From Melioribacteraceae bacterium (GTDB lineage Bacteria > Bacteroidota > Ignavibacteria > Ignavibacteriales > Melioribacteraceae), in contig JAIPBD010000015.1 in assembly GCA_021739765.1 (NCBI GenBank), positions 57,767 through 121,766 of the forward strand: a stretch of DNA of 64,000 bases. The letters run 5' to 3'. The translations under genes and the position numbers were made by a program. This document shows positions 19,700 through 29,311 of this stretch, one piece after another. Under the pieces are notes generated by a model. The model did not search any database. It was given only the letters and a program-made list of their open reading frames with translations, and had not been told where the DNA came from. Numbering within the stretch: position 1 is the first letter of the stretch; the number at the start of each line of letters is the position of its first letter.

Positions 19700-19983
19700 A
19701 TTTTAATTTCAGACTTATTGACTAATTATCTTTTAATATAACGAAAATGACGATATTTAATATCTGTGTGGACATTTTGTTACAATTTCTATTATCTCGA
19801 CAAATTGTCCTTTTTTAGAGGTAGAATATAAAACGTTTTATTTGAAAAATGTAAACAACAACACACTTTTAAACAGACAGATGAAAGCAATAAAAATTCG
19901 TACAATCGGTTTCATTAATTTGTAGCAAAAATCTCCCAACGAAGTTGAAGAGTGTTTATTTTGCACACAAATTTTGAGGATGA

Positions 19984-20886
19984 ATGACAAAGAAAAAATA
20001 TGATCGAATCGTGCCAATATCACAGGCATTGTTAGTTACATTTTTGTGGTCTACGTCCTTTATTATAATTAAATGGGGATTGGTAGAAATACCACCAATA
20101 ACTTATGCCGGATTAAGATATTTAATCGCTTCTTTGTGTTTCCTTCCTTTTATCACGCGCAAAAAATACATTACAGAGATTAAAGTGCTTACAAGAAAGG
20201 AATGGAGAAAATTGATTCTTCTCGGATTTGTGTTTTATACTTTTACCCAAGGCGCGCAGTTCTTGGGCTTGTCTCTACTCCCCTCTGTTACCGTAAGTTT
20301 GATGCTAAATTTCACTCCAATTGTTGTCGCTGTTTTGGGAATTTTTATCCTTAACGAAAAGCCCACAACCCTACAATGGATTGGTGCTGTGCTCTTTTTG
20401 CTCGGAATTCTCACCTACTTCTTCCCAATAGATTTTGTGGGGAATCAGGCGCTCGGATTAATTGTTATGTCGGTTGGTGTTCTGGCAAATGCCGGATCGG
20501 CTATTATCGGGCGAGATATTAATCGAAGCAAAAATATTAGTCCGTTAGTGATAACATTTATCAGCATGGGAGTCGGATCAATATTTTTAATAATTATCGG
20601 GTTCGTAAAAGATGGAATTCCGGCCATCGGATTCGAAACTTGGATGTATTTGCTTTGGCTGGCGATTATAAATACCGCTTTCGCATTCACCCTCTGGAAT
20701 TTAACAATGCAAACTTTGACGGCAATGGAATCGAGCATTATCAACGGAACGATGCTGATTCAAATTGCGGTACTCGCATGGTTTTTTCTGGATGAAAGTA
20801 TTTCAATTCAAGAAGGAGCGGGAATGTTGATTGCGGCAACCGGAGCAGTATTGGTTCAAATAAAAGCGCGAAAAAGAGTTAAATAA
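19984..20886 (+). CDS. DMT-superfamily (EamA) transporter
   Basis: A 300-residue membrane protein with ten hydrophobic helices in two EamA halves. The first half contains LWSTSFIIIKWGL and AGLRYLIASLCFLPF; the second begins near residue 155 with LGLIVMSVGVLANAG. Such proteins are usually exporters of metabolites or amino acids, but the substrate cannot be read from sequence. ATG 19984 follows a GAGGA ribosome-binding site. It stands alone. Confidence 0.9.
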   Translation: MTKKKYDRIVPISQALLVTFLWSTSFIIIKWGLVEIPPITYAGLRYLIASLCFLPFITRKKYITEIKVLTRKEWRKLILLGFVFYTFTQGAQFLGLSLLPSVTVSLMLNFTPIVVAVLGIFILNEKPTTLQWIGAVLFLLGILTYFFPIDFVGNQALGLIVMSVGVLANAGSAIIGRDINRSKNISPLVITFISMGVGSIFLIIIGFVKDGIPAIGFETWMYLLWLAIINTAFAFTLWNLTMQTLTAMESSIINGTMLIQIAVLAWFFLDESISIQEGAGMLIAATGAVLVQIKARKRVK

Positions 20887-21134
20887 AATTAAATATGAAG
20901 CGCTGAAACTGATTTTTTAAAATTATTTCGAAACGATCAAAAGTTTCCGATGACTTATTTTTAGAAATTCTGCACTTTTCGTCACCATTTACCGAGTATT
21001 TTCTATCACTTACCGATTTTTCATTTCTATTTCATGTTTACGGTCATAGTTTTTCGCAAGTAATTAAAGCAATTACTCTTTTAGCGGAATTCAATAATGA
21101 TTCCGGAAATTTTTAACTATTGGGGAGAAACATA

Positions 21135-21794
21135 ATGAGACAATTAAAAACTTGCATTACCGGCTACGCAGTTGTAATCTTGATGGTTTTAGGAACCTTA
21201 AATATTTTGGCTCAATCCAAAGAATCAGAAACAAAAATTGAAAAACCAAAATTTGATCTTCATACAGCAATTTATGTAAAAAATATTAATGCTATAAAAC
21301 AGCATATCGAGTATGGCTCGGATTTAAATAAACCTGAGCCGATGTTTGGTTCAACGCCCCTTATGTCCGCTTCCGCGATGGGTCAGTTGCAAGTTGCGCA
21401 AATGCTTGTTGAAGCAGGAGCGGATGTGAACCTTAAAAACAAAGATGGATCAACAGCACTTCAAATTGCGATTGTTTTTGACAAAACAGAAATTGCCGAA
21501 TTTTTGATAGACGCCGGCTCCGAATTGAACGGTAAAAATAACGATGGTTCTACCCCGTTGCATACAGCTGCCTTTTTTTGCCGATTAGATATAGTAAAAC
21601 AATTATTGAAAAATGGCGCGGACAAAACTATAAAAAACAATTACGGTGATACCGCGAAGGAAGTTGTTGAAACTCCTTTTGATCAAGTAGAAGGCATCTA
21701 TGATTCGATTGGATCGGGATTAAAATCACTCGGTGTGGTTTTAGATTATGATTATATAAAAGCAACAAGACCAATAATCGCCGAAATGCTTTAA
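21135..21794 (+). CDS. Secreted ankyrin-repeat protein
   Basis: A protein of 219 residues with a signal peptide (about 1-26, ending NILAQS) and three to four ankyrin repeats between about residues 45 and 165, with repeated GSTPLHTAAFFCRLDIVKQL-type units. Ankyrin repeats mediate protein binding. The ATG at 21135 is preferred over an in-frame TTG at 21120 because GGGGAG (21122-21127) is then a well-placed ribosome-binding site. It is likely periplasmic. Its partner is unknown. Confidence 0.85.
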   Translation: MRQLKTCITGYAVVILMVLGTLNILAQSKESETKIEKPKFDLHTAIYVKNINAIKQHIEYGSDLNKPEPMFGSTPLMSASAMGQLQVAQMLVEAGADVNLKNKDGSTALQIAIVFDKTEIAEFLIDAGSELNGKNNDGSTPLHTAAFFCRLDIVKQLLKNGADKTIKNNYGDTAKEVVETPFDQVEGIYDSIGSGLKSLGVVLDYDYIKATRPIIAEML

Positions 21795-21837
21795 TTGCTA
21801 ACAATAGAGATAATTCAATTTATTTGTGGGGAAAATT

Positions 21838-22932
21838 TTGGACTCAACACGAAGATATGACATTGACTGGTTAAGAGTAATTGCGATTGGATTACTGATA
21901 ATTTATCACATTGCGATTGTTTTTCAACCTTGGGGACTTTTTATAGGATTTATACAAAGTAGCGAAACCAGCGAAGCGATATGGATTCCAATGTCATTAA
22001 TAAATATTTGGAGAATCCCGCTTCTTTTCTTCGTTTCGGGGATGGGTGTCTGCTTTGCATTACGAAACCGTGATTGGAAACAGTTATTGATGGATCGCGC
22101 ACAAAGGATTCTGCTGCCTCTTGTTTTCGGAATTTTTGCCATTGTACCGATTCATGTTTATCTATTTCAGACATATTACGAACAAGAGCTTAGCTACTCC
22201 CCGAATATGGGTCATCTGTGGTTTCTTGCAAATATTTTAATTTATGTGCTTCAGACAATCGGAATGGCATTTTTGGATAAAAGTTACGACAACAAATTTT
22301 TCAACTTTTTTAAACGATTATTAAAGAAACCTTATTTCCTTTATTTGTTTATGATTCCATTTATTTTGGAAGCCGTGGTTGTTAATCCGGATATTTTTAC
22401 TCTTTACTACGGTTCCGGTCACGGGTTTATTCTTGGGATGTTTGCCTTTTTCTTTGGCTTTTTGTTTGTGGCAATCGGTAAAGAGTTTTGGAATGCTGTT
22501 GATAACATGAAGTTCGTAAATCTCGCGGTTGCCTTTGGTTTATATTTGGTTCGATATTTCGTTTATGATTTGAACTCTCCCAACTATTTAATATCGATTG
22601 AATCGATGAGTTGGATATTCGCGGTATTTGGATTGGCTTATAAATACTTAAACAGACCGAGCAGATTATTGAGTTATTTGAGCCAATCCGTTTACCCGGT
22701 CTACATTATTCACATGATTTTCCTCTACTGGATGTCATTGTTAATTTTACCTTTGGGATATTCCCTGGAAGTGAACTTTTTATTGATAATTATTCTAACT
22801 TTTGTTGGCTGTTATCTCACATATGATTTAATAATTAAAAGAGTGGGATTTTTGAGACCTTTGTTTGGATTAAAAGGAAATAGAAAAACAAAAGAGAAAA
22901 GAACACAAAAAGTGTTTCTTGAAAATCCGTAA
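21838..22932 (+). CDS. Acyltransferase-3 family membrane protein
   Basis: A polytopic membrane protein of about 364 residues with roughly ten helices. The opening YDIDWLRVIAIGLLIIYHIA is typical of acyltransferase-3/OpgC-like enzymes, which O-acylate glycans or other envelope molecules; the His in LIIYH is the conserved one. The start is probably TTG 21838, since GGGGA (21827-21831) would be its ribosome-binding site; a GTG at 21826 is also in frame. The sulfatase gene follows after 9 nt, so both are probably cotranscribed. The acceptor is unknown. Confidence 0.88.
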   Translation: MDSTRRYDIDWLRVIAIGLLIIYHIAIVFQPWGLFIGFIQSSETSEAIWIPMSLINIWRIPLLFFVSGMGVCFALRNRDWKQLLMDRAQRILLPLVFGIFAIVPIHVYLFQTYYEQELSYSPNMGHLWFLANILIYVLQTIGMAFLDKSYDNKFFNFFKRLLKKPYFLYLFMIPFILEAVVVNPDIFTLYYGSGHGFILGMFAFFFGFLFVAIGKEFWNAVDNMKFVNLAVAFGLYLVRYFVYDLNSPNYLISIESMSWIFAVFGLAYKYLNRPSRLLSYLSQSVYPVYIIHMIFLYWMSLLILPLGYSLEVNFLLIIILTFVGCYLTYDLIIKRVGFLRPLFGLKGNRKTKEKRTQKVFLENP

Positions 22933-22941
22933 AGTGACATT

Positions 22942-24828
22942 ATGAATAAAAAATCCGTTTCACGACGGGATTTCATCTTTTCCTCGGTAACTGCGGTTGC
23001 CGGGGTTTCTATGCTTCCCGGTGTTCTTTCCTTCCAATCGAAACCTGATTTAAGACCCAATATTTTGTGGATTACAAGCGAAGATAATAGCCCGTTTTTA
23101 GGTTGTTATGGTGATGAATACGCCACAACTCCAAACTTGGACAAATTCTCCAAAGAATCAATTTTTTATGAAAGCGCTTTTGCAAACACTCCGGTTTGCG
23201 CTCCTGCGAGATTTACAATTCTGACGGGGATGTATGCTTCCTCAATCGGAACAGAGAATATGAGGAGCCGCTATAATATTCCCGAATTTGTGAAACCTCT
23301 CCCAATTCTGATGAGAGAAGCGGGATATTATTGCACAAATCCCGGTAAAACTGATTACAACTATAACACCAACCAAGAAAATATTTATGAGGATTGGAAC
23401 ACATCCGATAAATCCTTTTGGAATAAAGGAACGTATAAAGATCGAAAAAAAGGACAACCATTTTTTCATATTACCAATATTACGGTTTCACATGAAAGCT
23501 CGGCTCATAAACCGATTAAACTGAAACACGATCCAAATAATTTAACGCTCCCGCCCTATCACCCGGATAATGAATCGGTTCGGAATGATCACGCGAATTA
23601 TTATGATAAAATAGAAGAGATGGATGCAAAAGTTGGGAAAATTCTCGACCAACTCGAAAAGGATGGTTTGGCTGAGGATACAATAGTTTTTTACTATGCT
23701 GATCATGGTGGAATATTGTGCAGAAGCAAACGTTTCCTTTATGATTCGGGAACCCGGGTTCCGATGATTATTCGTTTCCCCAAAAAATTCCAACATTTTT
23801 CCCCGGGAAAGCCGGGTTCAAAAACAGATCGAGTTATCAGCTTTGTTGATTTGGCACCTACGTTATTAAATTTAGCCGGAATGGATATTCCAAAATACAT
23901 TCAAGGAAAAGCATTTCTTGGGAATGAACAATCCGCGCCAAGTCCTTACGTTTTTCTTTTCAGAGGGAGAATGGATGAACGTTTTGATATGATGCGGGCG
24001 GTGCGCGATAAACGGTTCAAGTACATCCGAAATTATTTCCCTCACCGGATTTATGGGCAGCATCTGGAATATTTGTGGCGTGCGAATACGACCAAGATTT
24101 GGGAACAAGAATATAAAGCCGGGCGTTGCAATAAATCGCAAAGTATATTTTGGGAAAGCAAACCGACCGAAGAGCTCTTTGACACAAAATCTGATCCGTG
24201 GGAGGTGAATAATCTCGCGGAAAATCCGGACTACGAAAACATTCTTTTAAAAATGCGTGAAGCTAACAATCAATGGGTTCGTAAAAATAAGGACGCCGGA
24301 TTTATTCCTGAAGGTGAAATGATTGAAAGAGCCGGTAGAATTCCGATTCATGACTTTATCCGGAATAAAAATGTGCCAATCGAAAAAATAATCGAAACTG
24401 CTGAAATAGCTGGCGATGGCGATCCTACAAATCTAAAATTACTAATTCCCAGATTGGATGATTCAGATAGCGCGGTTAGATTTTGGGCAGCAACTGGTTG
24501 TGTTATTCTCGGTGAAAAGGTAAAATCGGCCATTCCCAAATTAAAAGCTTTGTTAAATGATAATTCCGGCGACGTAGCGGTTACAGCTGCAGAAGCACTT
24601 TCTCTTTTAGGCGAATCCAAATTGTCTTTTTCGGTGTTGTTGGAGCAGTTGCGAAATAGTAATTCGAAAGTTGCTCTTCGTTCAGCGAATGTTTTTGAAG
24701 TGTTGGGTGATAAAGCAATCCCATTTATTGGCGAAATGAAAAAAATAATCGAAGAGACAGATGACGATTATGTTAAAAGGGCTCTTTCGTGGACGGTTGA
24801 GAAGCTTGAAATGACCAAAATACATTGA
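22942..24828 (+). CDS. Tat-exported sulfatase with C-terminal HEAT-like repeats
   Basis: A 628-residue sulfatase that should remove sulfate esters from glycans or other molecules. It begins with a twin-arginine signal (SRRDF, Arg8-Arg9, and a hydrophobic stretch to about residue 27). The catalytic core (about 36-480) starts NILWITSEDNSPFLGCYGDE, with metal ligands in the EDN segment, and contains Cys86 in the CAPAR motif, the expected formylglycine site. The last 140 residues hold HEAT-like helical repeats (SAVRFWAATGCVILGEKVKS and similar units). No dedicated formylglycine-generating enzyme is in the window. Confidence 0.92.
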   Translation: MNKKSVSRRDFIFSSVTAVAGVSMLPGVLSFQSKPDLRPNILWITSEDNSPFLGCYGDEYATTPNLDKFSKESIFYESAFANTPVCAPARFTILTGMYASSIGTENMRSRYNIPEFVKPLPILMREAGYYCTNPGKTDYNYNTNQENIYEDWNTSDKSFWNKGTYKDRKKGQPFFHITNITVSHESSAHKPIKLKHDPNNLTLPPYHPDNESVRNDHANYYDKIEEMDAKVGKILDQLEKDGLAEDTIVFYYADHGGILCRSKRFLYDSGTRVPMIIRFPKKFQHFSPGKPGSKTDRVISFVDLAPTLLNLAGMDIPKYIQGKAFLGNEQSAPSPYVFLFRGRMDERFDMMRAVRDKRFKYIRNYFPHRIYGQHLEYLWRANTTKIWEQEYKAGRCNKSQSIFWESKPTEELFDTKSDPWEVNNLAENPDYENILLKMREANNQWVRKNKDAGFIPEGEMIERAGRIPIHDFIRNKNVPIEKIIETAEIAGDGDPTNLKLLIPRLDDSDSAVRFWAATGCVILGEKVKSAIPKLKALLNDNSGDVAVTAAEALSLLGESKLSFSVLLEQLRNSNSKVALRSANVFEVLGDKAIPFIGEMKKIIEETDDDYVKRALSWTVEKLEMTKIH

Positions 24829-25102
24829 ACAATTCCGAACTTTTACTAAATTTGGACGTTCTGTCGTTTATTGTGAAGCGTTTAAATTCGAATTATAAGG
24901 TTTCAACGGACTCGTCTTGTAGAGTTTAGCAAAAACTCTCGAGCAAAATGCGGAACCGCGGCGGCTAATTTGAATTACTGTTTATAAGTTTTTCCACACG
25001 AATAATTATAATTGAACCCGATTTTTTTGAGTTACAGAATTTGTCATCTTCGGTAAGAGTTCAACCAAACCTTACTTTACCACTAATTAACATGAATAAT
25101 TA

Positions 25103-26548
25103 ATGCTCTTTAATTCATTTGATTTCGCAATATTTCTTCCAATTGTTTTCGCTATCTATTGGCTAATTGGAAGCAGAAATTTAAAACTTCAAAATCTGTT
25201 TGTTGTTGCAGCGAGTTATTTGTTTTACGGATGGTGGGATTGGCGATTTTTATCGCTTATTATTTTCAGCACAATTGTCGATTATTCGGTTGGGCGGGGA
25301 TTAGCGGTTGAGCAGAACCAAACAAAAAGAAAAGGTTTACTCTGGACGAGTTTGGCCACCAACCTTGGATTTTTGGCTGTTTTTAAATATTACAATTTTT
25401 TTCTGGAAAACTTCTCTTCGGCATTTTCTTTCGCCGGCGGAGAAATAGCCGCGTCTTCGTTGGATATAGTTTTGCCTGTGGGAATTAGTTTTTACACCTT
25501 TCAAACATTAAGTTATTCGATTGATGTTTATAAAGGAAAGCTTCAGCCAACCAAAGATTATATCGCGTTCTCCGCATTTGTTAGTTTTTTCCCCCAATTA
25601 GTTGCCGGTCCAATTGAACGAGCGTCCAATCTTTTGCCGCAACTCTTATCAAAACGAGTTTTTGATTATTCAAAAGCAGTTGATGGAATGCGTCAGATGC
25701 TTTGGGGATTATTCAAAAAGATAGTAATTGCGGATAACTGTGCCGAATACACAAATCTGATATTTAATAACTCAGCCGATCTTTCGGGAAGCACTTTATT
25801 GCTCGGAGCGCTGTTTTTTACTTTTCAAATCTATTGCGATTTTTCGGGCTATTCGGATATTGCCATTGGAGCTTCCCGTTTGTTTGGAATTAACCTGACA
25901 CAAAACTTCGCTTTTCCTTTCTTTTCAAGAGATATCGCTGAGTTTTGGAGACGTTGGCATATTTCACTTTCAACATGGTTTAGAGACTATTTATATATTC
26001 CGTTGGGTGGCAGCAGAGGAAATACATGGACAAAAGTAAGAAATGTTTTTATCCTTTTTGCTGTAAGCGGATTTTGGCACGGCGCAAATTGGACGTTTAT
26101 TGTTTGGGGATTGCTAAATGCACTTTATTTTTTACCACTGCTGCTCATGAAAAAAAATAGAGATAATCGCGATGTTGTTGCTGCGGGTAAAATACTCCCT
26201 TCGATTTCTGAAACCCTAAAGATGTTCACAACATTTATGCTGACAGCTTTGGCTCTGGCGGTTTTTAGAGCAGAAAATTTGACACATGCATATTCTTACA
26301 TAATCAACATTTTTTCTTCGACACTTTTTACAATCCCGATACTTCCGGTTGCTTTTCCAAAAGGATTGATTCTCGGCATTACTGTTTTTATGATGTTGGA
26401 GTGGTATGGAAGAGAGCGCCAGTATGCATTTTCGGCAATAGTTGAAAAATTAACAAAGCCGGTTAGAGTTCTTGTCTACCTTGTTCTCCTTTTTATGATT
26501 TATTACTTTGCCGGCGAGCAACAACAATTTATATATTTTCAGTTTTGA
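25103..26548 (+). CDS. MBOAT-family membrane O-acyltransferase (AlgI-like)
   Basis: A 481-residue membrane-bound O-acyltransferase with about eleven helices. It carries the family segments QLVAGPIERASNLLPQL, AEFWRRWHISLSTWFRDYLY and SGFWHGANWTFIVWG; the His in GFWHGAN, near residue 327, is the expected catalytic residue. AlgI-type enzymes pass an acyl group across the membrane for glycan O-acetylation. The next gene encodes an SGNH-type partner, the usual arrangement. Which glycan is modified is not shown. Confidence 0.93.
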   Translation: MLFNSFDFAIFLPIVFAIYWLIGSRNLKLQNLFVVAASYLFYGWWDWRFLSLIIFSTIVDYSVGRGLAVEQNQTKRKGLLWTSLATNLGFLAVFKYYNFFLENFSSAFSFAGGEIAASSLDIVLPVGISFYTFQTLSYSIDVYKGKLQPTKDYIAFSAFVSFFPQLVAGPIERASNLLPQLLSKRVFDYSKAVDGMRQMLWGLFKKIVIADNCAEYTNLIFNNSADLSGSTLLLGALFFTFQIYCDFSGYSDIAIGASRLFGINLTQNFAFPFFSRDIAEFWRRWHISLSTWFRDYLYIPLGGSRGNTWTKVRNVFILFAVSGFWHGANWTFIVWGLLNALYFLPLLLMKKNRDNRDVVAAGKILPSISETLKMFTTFMLTALALAVFRAENLTHAYSYIINIFSSTLFTIPILPVAFPKGLILGITVFMMLEWYGRERQYAFSAIVEKLTKPVRVLVYLVLLFMIYYFAGEQQQFIYFQF

Positions 26549-26553
26549 TCAAT

Positions 26554-27525
26554 ATGAAAAAATTTGTTTTTCAATCACTTTGGTTGTTTTTACTAACATC
26601 TTCATGCTATCTGTTACTGTCGCTTTTTACCGAACCTGAAATCAAAGAGACGAATGACTATTTAGCGGCGATTATAGATAAACACGAAAGAGCAAATAGC
26701 ATTAATGAGCCCAGAATTATTTTTATGGCAGGATCAAGTCTGGCATTTGGTTTAAATAGTGAGAAAATTGAAAAGCAGTTTTCCATTCCGGTTGTTAATC
26801 TTGCTTTGCACGGCGGTGTGGGTCTTCATTTTATGCTGGAAGAATTAAAAAGCATAATCCGCAAGAATGATGTTGTGTTTTTGACCGTAGAATATTTGCT
26901 GCGTGAAGATGGCGACTACGGCATTAAAAAACTTACAAGCACTTTCTTTCCAGAGGCTTCCGATTATTATAACACTAATCTGAAAGATGAAATAACAATC
27001 CATTTAGATAGAACCAGATCACACATCGAAATCCTCCTCGGGCATCAAATGGATAAAGTACAACCTTCACAAATTTATTTTCGAAAAGCATTTAATAAAT
27101 ACGGTGATGTAGTCTCCCATTTGGATAAAGACCCCAGAATCGAATTAAATGGTCGAGGAGAAGTCCCAAGCAGAAATTGGGATCGGAATAATGAGATGCT
27201 AAATGAGTTTTATAATTTTGCTTTAGCCAAAGAAGCCAGTGTGTTTTTCATCTATCCGACCTATCCGCTCAGTGAATACAATATATATTCGGAAATTATC
27301 GAAAAAGTTAAATCTAAATTATCAGCAAATCTCCAAATTGAAATAATTAACCAACCGGAAGATTTAGTGTTCGGCGACGATATGTTCTTCGATACAATCT
27401 TTCATCTGAATCAAGAGGGACGCGAAAAACAAACTCAAAAATATATTGAGTTTATACAAAGTAACTCTAACGCAATGAGAAGCATTGAACGAGTTCGAGA
27501 GCTGCTAAGAAATTCAGACAACTAA
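26554..27525 (+). CDS. Membrane-anchored SGNH-like (DltD/AlgJ-type) partner of the MBOAT enzyme
   Basis: A 323-residue protein with an N-terminal membrane anchor and an SGNH-hydrolase-like body. The nucleophile block is IIFMAGSSLAFGLNSEKI (Ser of GSS) and the C-terminal block DTIFHLNQEGREK supplies the DxxH pair. Partners of this kind act outside the membrane and transfer the acyl group to the glycan. ATG 26554 is preferred over an in-frame TTG at 26545 that would overlap the MBOAT stop. The ATG lies 5 nt after that stop. Confidence 0.82.
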   Translation: MKKFVFQSLWLFLLTSSCYLLLSLFTEPEIKETNDYLAAIIDKHERANSINEPRIIFMAGSSLAFGLNSEKIEKQFSIPVVNLALHGGVGLHFMLEELKSIIRKNDVVFLTVEYLLREDGDYGIKKLTSTFFPEASDYYNTNLKDEITIHLDRTRSHIEILLGHQMDKVQPSQIYFRKAFNKYGDVVSHLDKDPRIELNGRGEVPSRNWDRNNEMLNEFYNFALAKEASVFFIYPTYPLSEYNIYSEIIEKVKSKLSANLQIEIINQPEDLVFGDDMFFDTIFHLNQEGREKQTQKYIEFIQSNSNAMRSIERVRELLRNSDN

Positions 27526-27634
27526 AGAGAAAACAATCGTTTTTTGAGCAAAAAATAAATCCCCCAAAGTGCTCACTTCTACTTCACATAAAATTCGCCA
27601 AATAAATTAATTATGGAAAATTATTTAAAATAAC

Positions 27635-27688
27635 TTGACTACTTGTTAATTGTCTTGTATCTTAGACAAGAAGTAAAATATACTTTAC
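27635..27688 (+). promoter_or_regulatory. Promoter with two palindromes upstream of the membrane protein/XRE pair
   Basis: TTGACT (27635-27640) and TATCTT (27658-27663), 17 nt apart, form a sigma-70-like promoter. The inverted repeat CTTGT-N7-ACAAG (27654-27670) covers the -10 element, and a second palindrome, GTAAAATATACTTTAC (27673-27688), lies just downstream. Both are candidate operators for the XRE protein encoded in the operon. Confidence 0.6.
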
Positions 27689-27735
27689 ATTTAGACAAAC
27701 ATACACTACTAATATTTTAAAAAGGGGGCTGTGTC

Positions 27736-28182
27736 ATGACTGTAAAATCAATTCTTGACTGCGAAAGAAAAAACATAAAAAAGCTGCACAAACTACAATT
27801 GCCAAATTATTTCAAAAAAGTGGGTTATGCGTTGTTCATTCTTTCTATCGTTTCTATGTTTATTAACGCATTTACGGTGAACGATCTTATGTTCAGAGAA
27901 ATCGTAAAACTTGGAATGTTGATCGGTTTACTTCTCGTTTCTATCTCAAAAGAGGAAATTGAAGACGAACTGGTTAAAGAATTAAGAATGCAATCCTACA
28001 CATTTGCTTTTATTGCGGGAGTTGTTTTCTCATTATTGATGCCATTTGTTGACTTTATATTTGATTATTTCTCTTCAGGCAACGGTGCGATTGTTAAAGA
28101 TCTGGGCGATTGGCAAATTTTGTGGCTGCTTTTAAGTATTCAAGTATTTTATTTCGAATATTTAAAGAAGCTTCACAAATGA
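27736..28182 (+). CDS. Small membrane protein coupled to an XRE regulator
   Basis: A 148-residue protein with four predicted membrane helices (about 32-50, 57-70, 90-115 and 125-143) and a charged segment EEIEDELVKELRMQ in the middle. ATG 27736 follows a strong AAAGGGGG. The gene overlaps the regulator by 4 nt. Small membrane proteins paired with a short HTH regulator of this type are common, but their function is mostly unknown. Confidence 0.8.
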   Translation: MTVKSILDCERKNIKKLHKLQLPNYFKKVGYALFILSIVSMFINAFTVNDLMFREIVKLGMLIGLLLVSISKEEIEDELVKELRMQSYTFAFIAGVVFSLLMPFVDFIFDYFSSGNGAIVKDLGDWQILWLLLSIQVFYFEYLKKLHK

Positions 28183-28379
28183 AAAATCTATTAAAAGTTG
28201 AACGGGCGATATTAGATTTAACACAGGACGATTTAGCCAAACAGATTGAAGTTTCAAGGCAAACAATCAATTCGATAGAGAAGGGGCGATTTGTCCCTTC
28301 TACAATACTCGCTTTAAAATTGTCGAAAGTATTTGGCAAATCGGTAAATGATATTTTTTCTTTAGAAGAAGGTGATTAA
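28179..28379 (+). CDS. XRE-family transcriptional regulator (66 aa)
   Basis: A short HTH protein made of little more than the DNA-binding domain: ERAILDLTQDDLAKQIEVSR is the first part of the HTH and QTINSIEKGRFVPST the recognition part, ending GKSVNDIFSLEEGD. The start is taken at ATG 28179, which overlaps the TGA of the membrane protein gene; a longer in-frame opening to 28110 only reads the upstream gene in another frame. It probably represses its own operon through the palindromes upstream. Confidence 0.92.
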   Translation: MKNLLKVERAILDLTQDDLAKQIEVSRQTINSIEKGRFVPSTILALKLSKVFGKSVNDIFSLEEGD

Positions 28380-28407
28380 CCGCGAATGTAAAGATGCGGT
28401 GGTTTTT
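28379..28407 (+). terminator. Possible terminator after the XRE gene
   Basis: A 5-bp stem, ACCGC with GCGGT, with a 12-nt loop is followed by GGTTTTT. It overlaps the stop codon of the XRE gene. The stem is short, so this is a weak call. Confidence 0.4.
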
Positions 28408-28530
28408 AGGAATCATTATTAAATCACAAAGAGCAAAAATTCCGGAAATGTCAGTTTCTTGTGTCTTTTATCCTGACGCGAAGTTTATCTTTACTTGTGT
28501 ACAGCATTGATATAGTTAAATTAATTGTAA

Positions 28531-29250
28531 ATGAAAAAAATTCTAAGAAATATAGTTGATAAATTAGGCGTAAGTATTTTTAGTCATCGCCAATTACCGA
28601 TTGGCACCGATTATCGGAAAACCTTGCGCCGGATGTTCCCTCCCGAAGAAATTGAGGTTGTATTTGATGTTGGGGCGAACATGGGTCAATTTTGCATACA
28701 TTGCAACGAAATATTCAAAAACTCGCAAATATATTCCTTTGAACCTGTTAACCGTACTTACGAAATATTAACAGAAAGAACCAAACGAATTAAAAACATT
28801 TCGTGCTTTAATTTTGCGTTTGGAGAAAAGGAAGGTTCCGCTGAAATTTTTCTGCAAGAATTGACTTGGATGAATTCGCTAAATAAAAACTTGAATGTTC
28901 CAACCGGTAAAGATCAAAAAACTCAAAAGGTACAGATTAATACAATTGATTCATTTGCGAAATCGAAAAACATTAATTCGATCGATTTCCTCAAAATTGA
29001 TACGGAAGGATTTGATCTTGATGTGTTAAAAGGTGCGGTTGGTTTACTGGAGGAACGTAAAATCAAATTCATATTTGTTGAAGTATCATTTAACGAAAGG
29101 AATAATCAAAATAGCAGCTTTGATTCCATAAACAGTTTTTTGCGAAAATACAATTTCGAAATACACGGATTTTACAATCAATCCATACATGACAAAAGCC
29201 ATTATATGGATTATTGCGATGCGCTTTTTTTCTTACAACCAAACAGTTGA
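28531..29250 (+). CDS. FkbM-family methyltransferase
   Basis: A 239-residue SAM-dependent methyltransferase. Motif I reads VVFDVGANMGQFCIH, followed by SFEPVNRTYEIL, and the FkbM signature IDFLKIDTEGFDLDVLKGA lies near residues 150-170. FkbM proteins methylate hydroxyl groups in sugars or secondary metabolites. No glycan-synthesis neighbours are present, so the substrate is open. Confidence 0.92.
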   Translation: MKKILRNIVDKLGVSIFSHRQLPIGTDYRKTLRRMFPPEEIEVVFDVGANMGQFCIHCNEIFKNSQIYSFEPVNRTYEILTERTKRIKNISCFNFAFGEKEGSAEIFLQELTWMNSLNKNLNVPTGKDQKTQKVQINTIDSFAKSKNINSIDFLKIDTEGFDLDVLKGAVGLLEERKIKFIFVEVSFNERNNQNSSFDSINSFLRKYNFEIHGFYNQSIHDKSHYMDYCDALFFLQPNS

Positions 29251-29311
29251 TTATAGCTAAACCAATATTAAAATGATGCCGGCTTAAGAATTTGGTTTAC
29301 ACTTCTGCGAA

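Noticed and set aside
24921-24959. Short hairpins AGAGTTT-N5-AAACTCT and GCGG-AA-CCGC after the sulfatase gene
   Set aside because: Too short and without a T run; kept only as a remark.
29258-29299. Inverted repeat TAAACCAA / TTGGTTTA between the FkbM and YCII genes
   Set aside because: The stem is only 8 bp, the loop is 26 nt and there is no T tract, so terminator function is not supported.
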